DNA of 64,000 nt from Acidobacteriota bacterium (GTDB lineage: Bacteria > Acidobacteriota > Vicinamibacteria > Vicinamibacterales > UBA2999): the NCBI GenBank assembly GCA_016871195.1, contig VFZN01000006.1, positions 1 through 64,000 on the forward strand. The letters are read 5' to 3'. Shown here in pieces: positions 47,853-58,214 of the stretch. The notes beneath the pieces were generated by a model that did no database searches, was not told the DNA's origin, and saw only the letters and a program-made list of their open reading frames with translations. The first letter of the stretch is position 1; the number at the start of each line of letters is the position of its first letter. The position numbers were made by a program, and so were the translations under genes.

Positions 47853-48305
47853 ATGAGTCTCAATAATCTGAAGCCGGCCCCCGGGTCGAAGTTCAACCGG
47901 AAGCGCGTTGGCCGTGGCCCCGGATCGGGCAACGGCAAGACCGCGGGTCGTGGCAACAAGGGCGCACAGTCGCGCTCGGGCTACTCGTACAAGCGCGGCT
48001 TTGAAGGCGGCCAGATGCCGCTGCATCGCCGCGTGCCGAAGCGCGGGTTCAACAACACCGACTTCCGGATGGAGTACGCGGTCGTCAACCTCGACCAGCT
48101 CGAGAAGGCGTTTGAGGCCGGGGCCACCGTGACGCCGGAGTCGCTGCGTGCCGCGGGGCTGGTGCGTGACCGGCAGTCCCGCATCAAGCTGCTGGGCCGT
48201 GGTGCCCTCAGCAAGGCCCTGACCGTGCAGGTCCACAAGTTCAGCGGCACGGCCGCCGAGAAAATTGCGGCCGCTGGTGGCCGCGCCGACGCACTCAGCC
48301 ACTGA
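47853..48305 (+). CDS. rplO: 50S ribosomal protein L15
   Basis: The 150-residue protein begins [43 protein letters not shown] and has [20 protein letters not shown]. Late-assembly protein of the large subunit. It precedes secY by 14 bases. Confidence 0.97.
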   Translation: MSLNNLKPAPGSKFNRKRVGRGPGSGNGKTAGRGNKGAQSRSGYSYKRGFEGGQMPLHRRVPKRGFNNTDFRMEYAVVNLDQLEKAFEAGATVTPESLRAAGLVRDRQSRIKLLGRGALSKALTVQVHKFSGTAAEKIAAAGGRADALSH

Positions 48306-48319
48306 TTGAGGCGACGCCT

Positions 48320-49708
48320 GTGTTCGAGAGCCTGAGAAACCTGTTCGCTGTCGCCGACCTGCGGAACCGCGTGCTCTTTACGCTGGGACTGCTGGCGGTG
48401 TATCGGGTGGGCAACCATATCCCGACCCCGGGTGTGAACCCGGAGGCCCTGGCCATTTTGGCGCAGCAGGCGCAGAACACCATGTTCGGCCTCTACGACA
48501 TGTTCACGGGGGGCAGCCTGTCGCGCATCACGATCTTCGCGCTGGGCGTCATGCCGTACATCAGCTCGTCGATCATCCTGCAGCTGCTGACGGTGGTCTG
48601 GCCGTATCTTGAGCGGCTGTCGAAGGAAGGCGAGCTGGGCCGACGCAAGATCACCCAGTACACGCGCTATCTCACGCTGGTGCTGGCGGCCGTGCAGGCC
48701 CTCGGCATCGCCGTCTGGCTCGAGCGCAACACCGACATCCCCGGCGGCCTTCCGCTGGTGTATGACCCGGGATGGGGCTTTCGTCTGGGCGCGATGATTA
48801 CGCTGACGACCGGCACTATGTTCATCATGTGGCTGGGCGAGCAGATCACCGAACGCGGCATCGGAAACGGGATGTCGCTCATCATCTTCTCGGGCATCGT
48901 CGTCAACCTGCCCCGGGCCGTCTTCGCGACCTTCGATCAGATGCGCACGGGCCAGATCAGCCTGCTGGTGCTGGCGCTGCTGGCGGTCGTGATGGTGGGG
49001 GTTATTGCCGCGATCATCATGGTCGAGCGCGGTCACCGGCGCATCGTGGTGCAGTATGCCAAGCGGGTGGTGGGACGCCGGCAGTATGGCGGCTCATCGA
49101 CGCACATTCCCCTCAAGGTCAACACCGGGGGCGTGATTCCGGTCATCTTTGCCAGTTCGATTCTGACCTTCCCCAGCACACTCGTCGGAATGATGCAGGC
49201 GGGCGGGTGGGCCGAGTCGTTCGTGCGGCAGATTCAGTACGGCATGCCGCTGTACAACCTGCTTTACATTGTCCTGATCGTGTTTTTTGCCTACTTCTAT
49301 ACGGCCATCATCTTCAATCCGGATGATGTCGCCGAGAATATGCGGAAGTATGGCGGGTTCGTCCCCGGGGTGCGCCCCGGCAAGCGAACGGCCGAGTATA
49401 TTGACGCGATTCTGGCAAAGATCACGCTGGTGGGGGCGGTCTATCTGGCGCTGGTGGCGATTCTGCCCGAGTTTCTGCTGACCGGCTTCAAGGTGGCCCC
49501 GGTTCCGTTCATCGGTGAGTCGCTGGATGCCATTCTGCCCCGGTGGATTACCCAGGGCCTCAATGTGCCATTCTTCTTCGGGGGCACCTCGCTGCTCATC
49601 GTGGTGGGCGTGGCGATGGATACAGTGAATCAGGTCGAGTCGCAGCTCATCATGCGCAACTACGACGGGTTCATGAAGAAGACACGGATTCGCGGCCGAC
49701 GCGGGTGA
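48320..49708 (+). CDS. secY: Preprotein translocase subunit SecY
   Basis: The 462-residue channel protein has ten membrane helices. Family markers are GLLAVYRVGNHIPTPGVN in TM1, the plug region with MYDMFTGGSLSRITIFALGVMPYISSSI-like spacing, and VVGRRQYGGSSTHIPLKVNTGGVIPVIFASS. The start is GTG. It works with SecE (17945) and SecA. Four bases separate its end from adk. Confidence 0.97.
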   Translation: MFESLRNLFAVADLRNRVLFTLGLLAVYRVGNHIPTPGVNPEALAILAQQAQNTMFGLYDMFTGGSLSRITIFALGVMPYISSSIILQLLTVVWPYLERLSKEGELGRRKITQYTRYLTLVLAAVQALGIAVWLERNTDIPGGLPLVYDPGWGFRLGAMITLTTGTMFIMWLGEQITERGIGNGMSLIIFSGIVVNLPRAVFATFDQMRTGQISLLVLALLAVVMVGVIAAIIMVERGHRRIVVQYAKRVVGRRQYGGSSTHIPLKVNTGGVIPVIFASSILTFPSTLVGMMQAGGWAESFVRQIQYGMPLYNLLYIVLIVFFAYFYTAIIFNPDDVAENMRKYGGFVPGVRPGKRTAEYIDAILAKITLVGAVYLALVAILPEFLLTGFKVAPVPFIGESLDAILPRWITQGLNVPFFFGGTSLLIVVGVAMDTVNQVESQLIMRNYDGFMKKTRIRGRRG

Positions 49709-49711
49709 GCC

Positions 49712-50401
49712 GTGGCGCTGAACGTAATCATGCTGGGACCCCCGGGTGCCGGCAAGGGGACGCAGGCTGAGGTGTTTGCGCGGGAGTTCGGGCTCCCGAA
49801 GATTTCGACGGGCGATATCCTCCGCGAGGAAATGCAGAGCGGAAGTGAGCTCGGGCGGGCCGTCAAGGCGGTGATGAACCGTGGGGAACTGGTCAGCGAC
49901 CAGCTCATCATAGGCATCGTCCGCGAGCGGCTGGCGAGGCCAGATGCGGCATCGGGTTTTGTGCTTGATGGCTTTCCGCGAACGGTGGGACAGGCCGAGG
50001 CGCTCGACGGACTGATGGAGGCACGCGATCCCCTCATCGTCGTCGAGATGCAGGTGGCGGATGAAGAGATTGTCCGGCGGGTCAAGTCGCGCCGGGTGTG
50101 CAGTGTGTGCGGGGCGAGCGTGTCGGCCTTTGGCAGCAAGCCCCTGGCGGTGAAGCGGTGTCAGCACTGTGGCGGGGCCCTGGTCACGCGCGCGGACGAC
50201 ACCGAGACGGTGGTGCGGGAGCGGTTGAAGGTCTACTGGCGCGAGACGCGCCCGATGATCGAGTATTACCGCGACCGCCCGACGTTTCGCCGGCTCAACG
50301 GCGCGCAGGCGCCTGAGGCGGTGCGCAGTGAACTGGAGGCCGCAATTTTTGCGGTGGCCGGGCGGCTGCAACTGGTAGTACCTCCCCGGAGGCCGGCATG
50401 A
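49712..50401 (+). CDS. adk: Adenylate kinase, zinc-lid type
   Basis: The 229-residue enzyme interconverts ATP, ADP and AMP. It has the P-loop GPPGAGKGT (7-15), the AMP-binding FVLDGFPRTVGQAEAL, and a long LID with the cysteines CSVC and CQHC, which in this family bind zinc. The start is GTG. The stop overlaps map by 4 bases. Confidence 0.96.
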   Translation: MALNVIMLGPPGAGKGTQAEVFAREFGLPKISTGDILREEMQSGSELGRAVKAVMNRGELVSDQLIIGIVRERLARPDAASGFVLDGFPRTVGQAEALDGLMEARDPLIVVEMQVADEEIVRRVKSRRVCSVCGASVSAFGSKPLAVKRCQHCGGALVTRADDTETVVRERLKVYWRETRPMIEYYRDRPTFRRLNGAQAPEAVRSELEAAIFAVAGRLQLVVPPRRPA

Positions 50402-51156
50402 TTGTCTGCCGGTCGGCCGAGGAGATTGACAAGCTGGCACGGGTCAATGCGCTGGTGGCGCAGGTGCTGGCGGAGCTGATGCGGGTGGTCGAGCCTGGAG
50501 TGTCAACTCTGGACCTCGACCAGTTGGCGGAACGTCGGTTGCGGGAGGCAGGTGCGCTCCCGGCGTTCAAGGGGTATCACGGATATCCCGCCACGATCTG
50601 CGCATCGGTCAACGAGCAGGTGGTGCACGGCATTCCGAATGCCCGCCTGCTCACGAGCGGCGACATCGTGTCGGTGGACATGGGTGCCAAGCTCGACGGG
50701 TTTTTTGGCGACTCGGCCGTGACCGTTCCCGTGGGAATCGTCACCGCTCAGGCGCAGCGGTTGCTGGACGTGACCAGTGCCTCGCTCGACCGGGCGCTGT
50801 CAGCGGTGACGCCGGGCAACCGGGTGCAGGACATCGGCGCGGCGGTGCAGCAGCACGTGGAGGCACAGGGGTTTTCGGTGGTGCGCGAGTTTGTGGGGCA
50901 CGGGATCGGCACGGCACTTCACGAGGAGCCGCAGATTCCGAATTACGGCACGCCCGGACGAGGGGCGCGTCTGGCCGAAGGGATGGTGCTGGCGATTGAG
51001 CCGATGGTCAATGCGGGCAAGCCCGCCGTGAAGGTGCTCAGCGACGGCTGGACGGCGGTGACGAAGGACGGTAGCCTGTCGGCGCACTTCGAGCACACGG
51101 TGGTGGTCACGGCTGAGGGGTGTCGGATTCTGACGCTGCGGCCGGCTGGGGCCTGA
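50398..51156 (+). CDS. map: Methionine aminopeptidase, type I
   Basis: The 252-residue metalloenzyme removes the N-terminal methionine. Metal ligands are visible: D94 and D105 (SVDMGAKLDGFFGDSAVTV), the histidine of VGHGIGTALHEEP, and glutamates in LAIEPMVN and HFEHTVVVT. Placed after adk as in many bacteria. Confidence 0.97.
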   Translation: MIVCRSAEEIDKLARVNALVAQVLAELMRVVEPGVSTLDLDQLAERRLREAGALPAFKGYHGYPATICASVNEQVVHGIPNARLLTSGDIVSVDMGAKLDGFFGDSAVTVPVGIVTAQAQRLLDVTSASLDRALSAVTPGNRVQDIGAAVQQHVEAQGFSVVREFVGHGIGTALHEEPQIPNYGTPGRGARLAEGMVLAIEPMVNAGKPAVKVLSDGWTAVTKDGSLSAHFEHTVVVTAEGCRILTLRPAGA

Positions 51157-51165
51157 CAGGCGCGG

Positions 51166-51372
51166 ATGGGGGCAGAGACTGTGGCGGTCGTGACGGCCCT
51201 GCTGCCAAACGAGCTGGTGCAGGTGGCGGTGGAAGGTGAGACGCATCGGGTGGTGGCACATCATGCCGACCCGGTGCGACGAAATTATGTGCGGCTGGTC
51301 GTCGGCGACCGTGTGCGCGTGGCACTGATGCCCCGCGACCAGGGGCGCGGGCGGATCCTGGAGAGGCTGTAG
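51166..51372 (+). CDS. infA: Translation initiation factor IF-1
   Basis: The 68-residue S1-fold protein has [56 protein letters not shown]. The pattern matches IF-1, but the central AHISGKMR segment is replaced by AHHADPVR, and the N-terminus is a few residues shorter than the usual 72. Position between map and rpmJ supports the call. Confidence 0.9.
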   Translation: MGAETVAVVTALLPNELVQVAVEGETHRVVAHHADPVRRNYVRLVVGDRVRVALMPRDQGRGRILERL

Positions 51373-51384
51373 AGGAACCAAGCG

Positions 51385-51498
51385 ATGAAGGTACGAGCAT
51401 CAGTCAGGAAGATCTGCGACAAGTGCAAGGTCGTCCGCCGCCGCGGGGTGGTGCGGGTGGTTTGCACGAACCAGAAGCACAAGCAGCGGCAAGGATAA
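51385..51498 (+). CDS. rpmJ: 50S ribosomal protein L36
   Basis: A 37-residue protein absent from the ORF track: [20 protein letters not shown] then [17 protein letters not shown]. Cysteines 11, 14 and 27 and histidine 32 form the zinc site of the C+ type. GAGG precedes the ATG. Confidence 0.96.
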   Translation: MKVRASVRKICDKCKVVRRRGVVRVVCTNQKHKQRQG

Positions 51499-51509
51499 GG
51501 CGAGGACCT

Positions 51510-51884
51510 ATGGCACGTATTTCAGGTGTCGATCTTCCGCGGACCAAGCGGGTGGAGATCGGGCTCACGTATATCTTCGGGATTGGGCGTCATCGCTCGA
51601 ACCTGATTCTTGAGGCAGCGGGCGTCAGCGGTGACGTGCGCGTCAAGGACCTCACCGACGACGACGTCCGGAAGATTACCCGGGTGATTGAAGAGCAGGG
51701 TGGGGTGGAAGGCGATCTCCGGAAGGAGATTTCGATGAACATCAAGCGGCTCATCGAAATCGGCAGTTTCCGCGGCAGCCGACATCGCCGCAGCCTGCCG
51801 GCCCGGGGGCAGCGCACGCGCACCAATGCGCGCACACGCAAGGGGCCGCGCAAGGGTGCAGTGGCCAAGAAGAAGACGGTGTAA
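51510..51884 (+). CDS. rpsM: 30S ribosomal protein S13
   Basis: The 124-residue head protein begins [26 protein letters not shown] and ends with the basic tail [26 protein letters not shown]. The ATG at 51510 is used rather than the track start in rpmJ. Confidence 0.97.
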   Translation: MARISGVDLPRTKRVEIGLTYIFGIGRHRSNLILEAAGVSGDVRVKDLTDDDVRKITRVIEEQGGVEGDLRKEISMNIKRLIEIGSFRGSRHRRSLPARGQRTRTNARTRKGPRKGAVAKKKTV

Positions 51885-51887
51885 GCC

Positions 51888-52310
51888 ATGGCAAAGACCG
51901 AATCAGCGGCAGGCAAGGAATCGCGCAAGAAGAAGACGTTCAAGAAGCGCGGCGAAAAGCGCGTCGTGCATCACGGCTTCGTGCATGTGCAGGCGTCGTT
52001 CAACAACACGCTCATCACGATCACCGACGCCGACGGGGCGGTGGTGTCGTGGTCAAGCGCGGGGGCCATTGGCTTCAAGGGATCGCGCAAGGGCACGCCG
52101 TTCGCGGCCACCCAGGCGGCCCTGACGGCCACAAACACGGCCAAGACGTTCGGCATGCGCTCGTGCGATGTGCTGGTGAAAGGGCCGGGCTCAGGACGCG
52201 AATCGGCCATCCGGGCGCTGTCGACGGCGGGCCTCGACGTCAAGTCGATTCGCGACGTCACCCCGATTCCCCATAACGGATGCCGGCCGCCGAAGCGGCG
52301 GCGCGTGTAA
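51888..52310 (+). CDS. rpsK: 30S ribosomal protein S11
   Basis: The 140-residue platform protein has [43 protein letters not shown] and ends [18 protein letters not shown]. Three bases separate it from rpsM. Confidence 0.97.
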   Translation: MAKTESAAGKESRKKKTFKKRGEKRVVHHGFVHVQASFNNTLITITDADGAVVSWSSAGAIGFKGSRKGTPFAATQAALTATNTAKTFGMRSCDVLVKGPGSGRESAIRALSTAGLDVKSIRDVTPIPHNGCRPPKRRRV

Positions 52311-52341
52311 CTTCTAGAACAGACGACAAGGATCGATATTC

Positions 52342-52965
52342 ATGGCTCGTTACAACGGACCTGCCTGCCGACTCTGCCGCCGCGAAGGCATGAAGCTCTA
52401 TCTCAAGGGCGAGCGGTGCTACACCGAGAAGTGCGCGATCGAAAAGCGCAACACGCCTCCGGGCCAGCACGGCCGGGCGCGCAAGGCCAAGATGGTGGGC
52501 TACGGCGTCCAGCTGCGCGAGAAGCAGAAGGTCAAGCGCATTTACGGCGTGCTGGAAGACCAGTTCCGCCGCTATTTCGAGCAGGCCGACCGCACGCGCG
52601 GTATTACGGGCGAGACTCTGCTCCAGTTGCTGGAGCGCCGCCTCGACAACGCCGTCTACCGTTTGGGCTTCGCCACGTCGCGTGCGCAGGGGCGCCAGCT
52701 CGTGCTGCACGGTCACTTCCTCGTGAACGGCAAGAAGGTCGACGTGCCGTCGTATTCGCTCAAGTCGGGCGATGTGGTGTCGGTGCGTGAATCGAGCCGC
52801 GAAAACACCTCGATCGTGCATGCGATGGACGAGGTCAAGGGTCGCGGGATTCCCGAGTGGCTCACCCTCGACGGCAGCGCCGGCAAGGTCATGGGCCTGC
52901 CGACGCGCGAGCAGATCAACCTGCCCGTGCAGGAACAGCTCATCGTCGAGTTGTACAGCAAGTAA
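52342..52965 (+). CDS. rpsD: 30S ribosomal protein S4, zinc-binding type
   Basis: The 207-residue protein has the zinc cysteines CRLC, C26 and C31 near the N-terminus and an S4 RNA-binding domain ([38 protein letters not shown]). S4 nucleates small-subunit assembly and in E. coli represses the alpha operon. Confidence 0.97.
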   Translation: MARYNGPACRLCRREGMKLYLKGERCYTEKCAIEKRNTPPGQHGRARKAKMVGYGVQLREKQKVKRIYGVLEDQFRRYFEQADRTRGITGETLLQLLERRLDNAVYRLGFATSRAQGRQLVLHGHFLVNGKKVDVPSYSLKSGDVVSVRESSRENTSIVHAMDEVKGRGIPEWLTLDGSAGKVMGLPTREQINLPVQEQLIVELYSK

Positions 52966-53032
52966 TGGGACAGGGCGGGGGCGGGGCTGGTGCTCCGGAC
53001 CTCCGCCGCCACGCCATCGGCCCGCAGCTTGG

Positions 53033-53075
53033 CAGACCTGCAGCGGGAGGCCGGTGGCCGATGACTGCAGGTCTG
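53033..53075 (+). promoter_or_regulatory. Long stem-loop upstream of rpoA
   Basis: CAGACCTGCAG (53033-53043) and CTGCAGGTCTG (53065-53075) are perfectly complementary over 11 bases with a 21-base loop. It sits in the 150-base gap between rpsD and rpoA, 40 bases before the rpoA start. Attenuation, RNA processing or binding of S4 are all possible. Confidence 0.6.
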
Positions 53076-53115
53076 GAGGCCGGGCTGCCGGCCCGCATGG
53101 CGAAAGGACACGACA

Positions 53116-54087
<972 letters not shown>

Positions 54088-54105
54088 CCGGGTAGGGGAA
54101 CTGTC

Positions 54106-54720
54106 ATGCGTCACGGTAATGCACACCGGAAGCTCGGCCGGGTCTCCGAGCACCGCATCGCGCTGCTGCGCAATCAGGCCACGGCCCTGCTGCAGCACGA
54201 GCGGATTGAAACCACACTGCCGAAGGCCAAGGAACTGCGGCCCTTCGTCGAGCGCCTCATCACCATCGCCAAGCGCGGCGTCAAGGCGGCCGATCCCAAG
54301 GGCACGACCCTGTCGGCCCGTCGACTGGTCATGCGCGACGTCCACAACGAGGACGTGGTCGTGAAGCTGTTCGACGACCTGGCGCCCCGCTTCGCGGAGC
54401 GTCCCGGCGGCTACACACGCATCCTGAAGCTGGGGCATCGTCGCGGCGACGCTGCGGACATGGCCCAGATGGAACTCGTGGGCAGCGAGTTCGATCCGAA
54501 GAAGGCCGAAGCCGAACGCAAGGCGGCCGAGGACGCCGCCCAGGGTGGCGAGACGTCGGCACCCAAGAAGAGCGTTGGCGAACGCCTGCGTTCAGCAGCG
54601 GCGGCCCTCGGCGGTGGCAAGAAAGCCAAGGGCGATGCCGGGGCCAAGAGCAAGGCCTCGCGCCCGGCACGTGCGGCGGCCAAGAAGGCAACCACCCCGC
54701 GTAAGGCTGGCGGATCGTAA
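54106..54720 (+). CDS. rplQ: 50S ribosomal protein L17 with long basic tail
   Basis: Residues 1-125 are normal L17 ([52 protein letters not shown]). A further 80 residues form an Ala/Lys-rich, histone-H1-like tail (e.g. [20 protein letters not shown]), so the protein is 204 residues long rather than about 120-130. AGGGGAAC precedes the ATG. Last gene of the ribosomal run. Confidence 0.95.
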   Translation: MRHGNAHRKLGRVSEHRIALLRNQATALLQHERIETTLPKAKELRPFVERLITIAKRGVKAADPKGTTLSARRLVMRDVHNEDVVVKLFDDLAPRFAERPGGYTRILKLGHRRGDAADMAQMELVGSEFDPKKAEAERKAAEDAAQGGETSAPKKSVGERLRSAAAALGGGKKAKGDAGAKSKASRPARAAAKKATTPRKAGGS

Positions 54721-54768
54721 CCAGTGCGGTATCGCCCTCTCTGGGGCGGCCCGACCAACTCTTCGCTG

Positions 54769-54800
54769 CAGGCGCCCATCCCCCGGGGGGTGGGCGCCTG
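54769..54800 (+). terminator. Terminator of the ribosomal protein run
   Basis: CAGGCGCCCA (54769-54778) and TGGGCGCCTG (54791-54800) pair perfectly over 10 bases, and the interior CCCCC/GGGGG can extend the stem. The tail TTGTCGTTCG is moderately T-rich. It lies 48 bases after rplQ. Confidence 0.85.
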
Positions 54801-54845
54801 TTGTCGTTCGCGGGTCCTGACAGGCCAGGGCCAGGGCGCCCATGC

Positions 54846-54863
54846 CATACTCGCCCTGAAGCG
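54846..54863 (+). promoter_or_regulatory. Candidate -10 element of the VWFA gene
   Basis: CATACT (54846-54851) lies 12 bases before the ATG at 54864, with no Shine-Dalgarno. A very short leader (about 5 bases) is expected. Confidence 0.35.
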
Positions 54864-56870
54864 ATGCTCCCGATGCCGGCGTCTCAACGGGTAATGGACG
54901 CGCTGACTGCCTGTCGGACCCGCACTCCGCGCGTGGCGAGAGCGCTGGTGATCGGAGCCCTCAGTCTCGCTGTGGCCACTGCGGTGCCGGTGGCTCACGC
55001 AGGTGCGCAGGGCACTGCGTCGCCGTCTGCAACTGTGCCACCTGCTCAGGCACCAGGCCAGGGCCTGCCACCGAACCCTCAACCTCCCGCCCCCCCTCAG
55101 CCTCAGGAGCCAGGCGGGCAACCCATCTTCAGGGCCGGCGTTGACCTCGTCCGTGTGGATGTCTCGGTGACCGGTCGGCGCGACGATCCGGTGGTCGACC
55201 TCACGGCAGACGATTTCATGGTCACCGAAGATGACGTGGCACAGAAGGTCGAGTCGGCGCAGTTCATCCGGCTGGACGGGCAGCGCGCGGTCGACAACGG
55301 CGAGTCACTCGAGATTCGGGGGCCCTCCCAGGGCCTTGCCGAGGCGGCCAAGGACGACGTTCGGCTCTATGCGATTTTTCTCGACGACTACCACATCGAT
55401 CGCATTCCCTCGATCGTTGGACCACTCAAGGATGCGCTCAAGGATTTCATCAATCAGCTACAACCCACCGATCTTGTCGTGCTGATGGAGCCGCTCACGA
55501 CGCTTGACAGCCTGCGGTTCACGAGAGACAAGGCGCAACTCATGGCCGCCATCAACCAGTTTCAGGGCCGCCGTGGCGAACTCTTCCCCGTCAAGAGCGC
55601 CGTGGAAGAGGCGCAACTCACGCAGCGGAATGTCTTTGAGCTGAGGGCTGCCGTCACCCTGTCGGCCATGGAGGCACTGGCCACCAGGCTCGGGGGGCTG
55701 CGTGAGGGGCGCAAGTCCATCATCTTTGTTAGTCAGGGCCCGCCTGTCGGTATGCCGGGCAGTTTCAACTACCCGCGCCTCGATGCGGCGGTCGAGGCGG
55801 CGAATCGAGGAAACGTGACCGTGCATGTGCTCGATCCGCGGCCCCTCGGCATGGCTCCGTTCGGAGGTGCCGAGGTGCTGCGGCGGTTTGCGTCCGAGAC
55901 AGGCGGCCGGTCGATCGTCAACACGAATGACCTCGAGGCGGGCCTCAAGGACGTTGTCGCCGATGCCAGCGCGTACTACCTGCTGGGATACTCGCCCACC
56001 CGCCCCCGCAACGACGGGAAGTTTCACCGCATCAGTGTGAAGGTGCGTCGGTCGGGCGTGCGAGTGACCTCGCGTCGCGGCTACTGGGCACCGTCCGAAA
56101 AAGAGATGACCGCAGCGGCACCGCCTCCCGCGGATCCGCGACTGACCGGGGCACTGGCACAACTCATCGACCCTGACGAGGATCGGGCCGTCGTTCTCTG
56201 GGTTGGCACCGAATACCACAACCAGAATGAAGTGCTGACGCGCGTGACGTGGGACGCGACACTGCGCGGTCCTGACGCATCGGGAGCCCCGCCTGCGTCG
56301 GTCGAAGTTGAACCCATCACGCGGACCGGAGCCGCGCTGGCCCCTCTCCAGACGCTTGGCCCGAACGACACCTCGGCAACCGATCCTCCCGCTAGAATGG
56401 CTGAATTCCGGCTGCAGCCAGGGACACAGGCCCTGCGATTGACCGTGCGAGATGCTCAGGGCGCGACGATCGAGCGCTGGACACAGTCGCTGATCATTGC
56501 CAGGCCCGAATCCACCATCGTATTTCTCGGCACGCCGATGGTCTTCCGCACACGCACTGCCGCAGAGTTCCGGGCGCTGAGGACGCAGACGGCACCCACG
56601 CCCTCGGCCGGGCGTCGGTTCCGGCGAACGGATCGACTGCGTGTGGACGTGCCTCTCGGGCCTGCCGATGTGACAGCAGAGACCGTGGTGCGCCTCACCA
56701 ACAGTCAGGGACAGGTGCTCGCCACACTGCCGTCGACCAGAGACGGCGGTACCATTCGCATCGACCTGCCACTGTCGAGTCTTGCGCCCAGCACTTACAC
56801 CATCCGTGTGGAAGCGCGGGTAGACGACACCTCAGCGGTGCAAGTGGTGGCGTTTACGGTGTCTCAGTAA
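54864..56870 (+). CDS. VWFA-related acidobacterial secreted protein
   Basis: The 668-residue protein has a signal peptide (about 25-48, LVIGALSLAVATAVPVAHAGAQG), a proline-rich linker (about 50-85), and a VWFA-like domain (about 90-400: FRAGVDLVRVDVSVTGRRDDPVVDLTADDFMVTEDD is the classic opening). The rest resembles beta domains. The pattern VRVDVSVT..DLTADDF is strongly linked to Acidobacteriota, where dozens of paralogs occur with unknown function. The start at 54864 is chosen because the track start lies in the terminator. Convergent with the permease operon. Confidence 0.85.
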   Translation: MLPMPASQRVMDALTACRTRTPRVARALVIGALSLAVATAVPVAHAGAQGTASPSATVPPAQAPGQGLPPNPQPPAPPQPQEPGGQPIFRAGVDLVRVDVSVTGRRDDPVVDLTADDFMVTEDDVAQKVESAQFIRLDGQRAVDNGESLEIRGPSQGLAEAAKDDVRLYAIFLDDYHIDRIPSIVGPLKDALKDFINQLQPTDLVVLMEPLTTLDSLRFTRDKAQLMAAINQFQGRRGELFPVKSAVEEAQLTQRNVFELRAAVTLSAMEALATRLGGLREGRKSIIFVSQGPPVGMPGSFNYPRLDAAVEAANRGNVTVHVLDPRPLGMAPFGGAEVLRRFASETGGRSIVNTNDLEAGLKDVVADASAYYLLGYSPTRPRNDGKFHRISVKVRRSGVRVTSRRGYWAPSEKEMTAAAPPPADPRLTGALAQLIDPDEDRAVVLWVGTEYHNQNEVLTRVTWDATLRGPDASGAPPASVEVEPITRTGAALAPLQTLGPNDTSATDPPARMAEFRLQPGTQALRLTVRDAQGATIERWTQSLIIARPESTIVFLGTPMVFRTRTAAEFRALRTQTAPTPSAGRRFRRTDRLRVDVPLGPADVTAETVVRLTNSQGQVLATLPSTRDGGTIRIDLPLSSLAPSTYTIRVEARVDDTSAVQVVAFTVSQ

Positions 56871-56908
56871 GGTCGGGCCAGGGACCGTCACGAGCGGCGA
56901 CGTCTCCG

Positions 56909-58213
56909 CTATTCGTAACGCAGGGCGTCGATGGGGTCCATGCGCGAAGCGCGCCAGGCCGGCAGCATGCCGAAGAACACGCCGACGAAGGCCGAGAATC
57001 CCAGCCCGAGCGCGAAGGACCACCACGGCAGTGACACGGGGAACCCTGACGCGAGATTCACGAGGAGTCCGATGGCGCTGCCTGCCAGCACGCCGATGAT
57101 TCCACCAACACCAGTCAGCACCACCGCTTCAATCAGGAACTGCGTCAGGATTTCGACGTTGCGTGCGCCGATGGCCTTCCGAACCCCGATTTCACGAGTG
57201 CGCTCGGTGACGGAAATCGTCATGATGGCCATGACGCCGATGCCCCCGACCATGAGGGCCACCGAGGAAATGACTACGAGTGCCAGAAGCACGGCCTGAG
57301 AGATCTGGTCCCAGACCTTGAGCACGGCATCCTGCGTGACCAGGTCGAAGTCATTGGGCTTGTCGAGCGTCAGCCCGTGGCGGATGCGCATGATGGTTTC
57401 CACCTCGCGCATGGCCTCGTCCCTCGAGACATCTTCCCTGGGCACTACGGCGATCATCACCGCCTGGCCTCCAAATGGCCCACGCCGGACGCGTTCGTTG
57501 CCGAACTGCTTGCGGAAGGCGGTATAGGGAATGACGGCCATGTTGTCCTGGCCCATCGCAAAGCCGCCGGCGCTAGGGCGCTTGCCCATGACGCCCACGA
57601 CGGCATATTCGACGGCGCCGATGCGGATGCGCTTGCCCACAGGGTCAATACCGCGTCTGGCAAAGAGTGCCTCGTAGACATCGAAGCCAATGACGGCGAC
57701 ACGCCGCCGACGCTCGACTTCCTGTTCGGTGAACATGCGGCCGGCAAACATCTTGGCGAAGTTGACGTCGATGAAGCGGTCGCTGGTGCCCATGACGGCT
57801 GCCGGGCGGGTGCGTTCTCCGGCATAGAACAGCCGTTCGAAGGTCGGGCCGGGAGGCCCGGCCCCGAGCCATGTATCGACCAGGTCAATCGTCGTGGAGT
57901 TGCGTTCGATGGCCTGGCCGTCCTCGATGGTGAGCGACGGTCGACGAATGAGATCGAGAAAGGATGCCCCGGCCGAGAAGCTGACGGCACCGAAACGCTG
58001 GACGAAGATGGTGCGTGGGCCGAGGGCCGAAATGCTGTCGCGCAGCGAGGTGTCGAAACCGCGGATCAGCGACGTCATGCCGACGATCGAGGTGACCCCG
58101 ATGACGACCCCCAGCACTGTGAGGGCTGACCGCATCTTGTTGGTCCGCAGGGTCTCGAAGGCCATGCGTGCCGTTTCGCGGAACAGGCCGAGATAGCGCT
58201 CGAACAGGGCCAT
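56909..58213 (-). CDS. MacB-type ABC transporter permease (FtsX domain), first copy
   Basis: The 434-residue protein has TM1 near MRSALTVLGVVIGVTSIVGMTSL, a large periplasmic MacB_PCD domain (about 60-290) and three C-terminal helices with VGGIGVMAIMTISVTERTREIGVRKAIGARN. It carries no ATP-binding domain. MacB-like permeases export toxins, lipoproteins or signals by mechanotransmission with a MacA adaptor. One base separates it from the second permease. Confidence 0.9.
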   Translation of the reverse strand: MALFERYLGLFRETARMAFETLRTNKMRSALTVLGVVIGVTSIVGMTSLIRGFDTSLRDSISALGPRTIFVQRFGAVSFSAGASFLDLIRRPSLTIEDGQAIERNSTTIDLVDTWLGAGPPGPTFERLFYAGERTRPAAVMGTSDRFIDVNFAKMFAGRMFTEQEVERRRRVAVIGFDVYEALFARRGIDPVGKRIRIGAVEYAVVGVMGKRPSAGGFAMGQDNMAVIPYTAFRKQFGNERVRRGPFGGQAVMIAVVPREDVSRDEAMREVETIMRIRHGLTLDKPNDFDLVTQDAVLKVWDQISQAVLLALVVISSVALMVGGIGVMAIMTISVTERTREIGVRKAIGARNVEILTQFLIEAVVLTGVGGIIGVLAGSAIGLLVNLASGFPVSLPWWSFALGLGFSAFVGVFFGMLPAWRASRMDPIDALRYE

Positions 58214-58214
58214 G

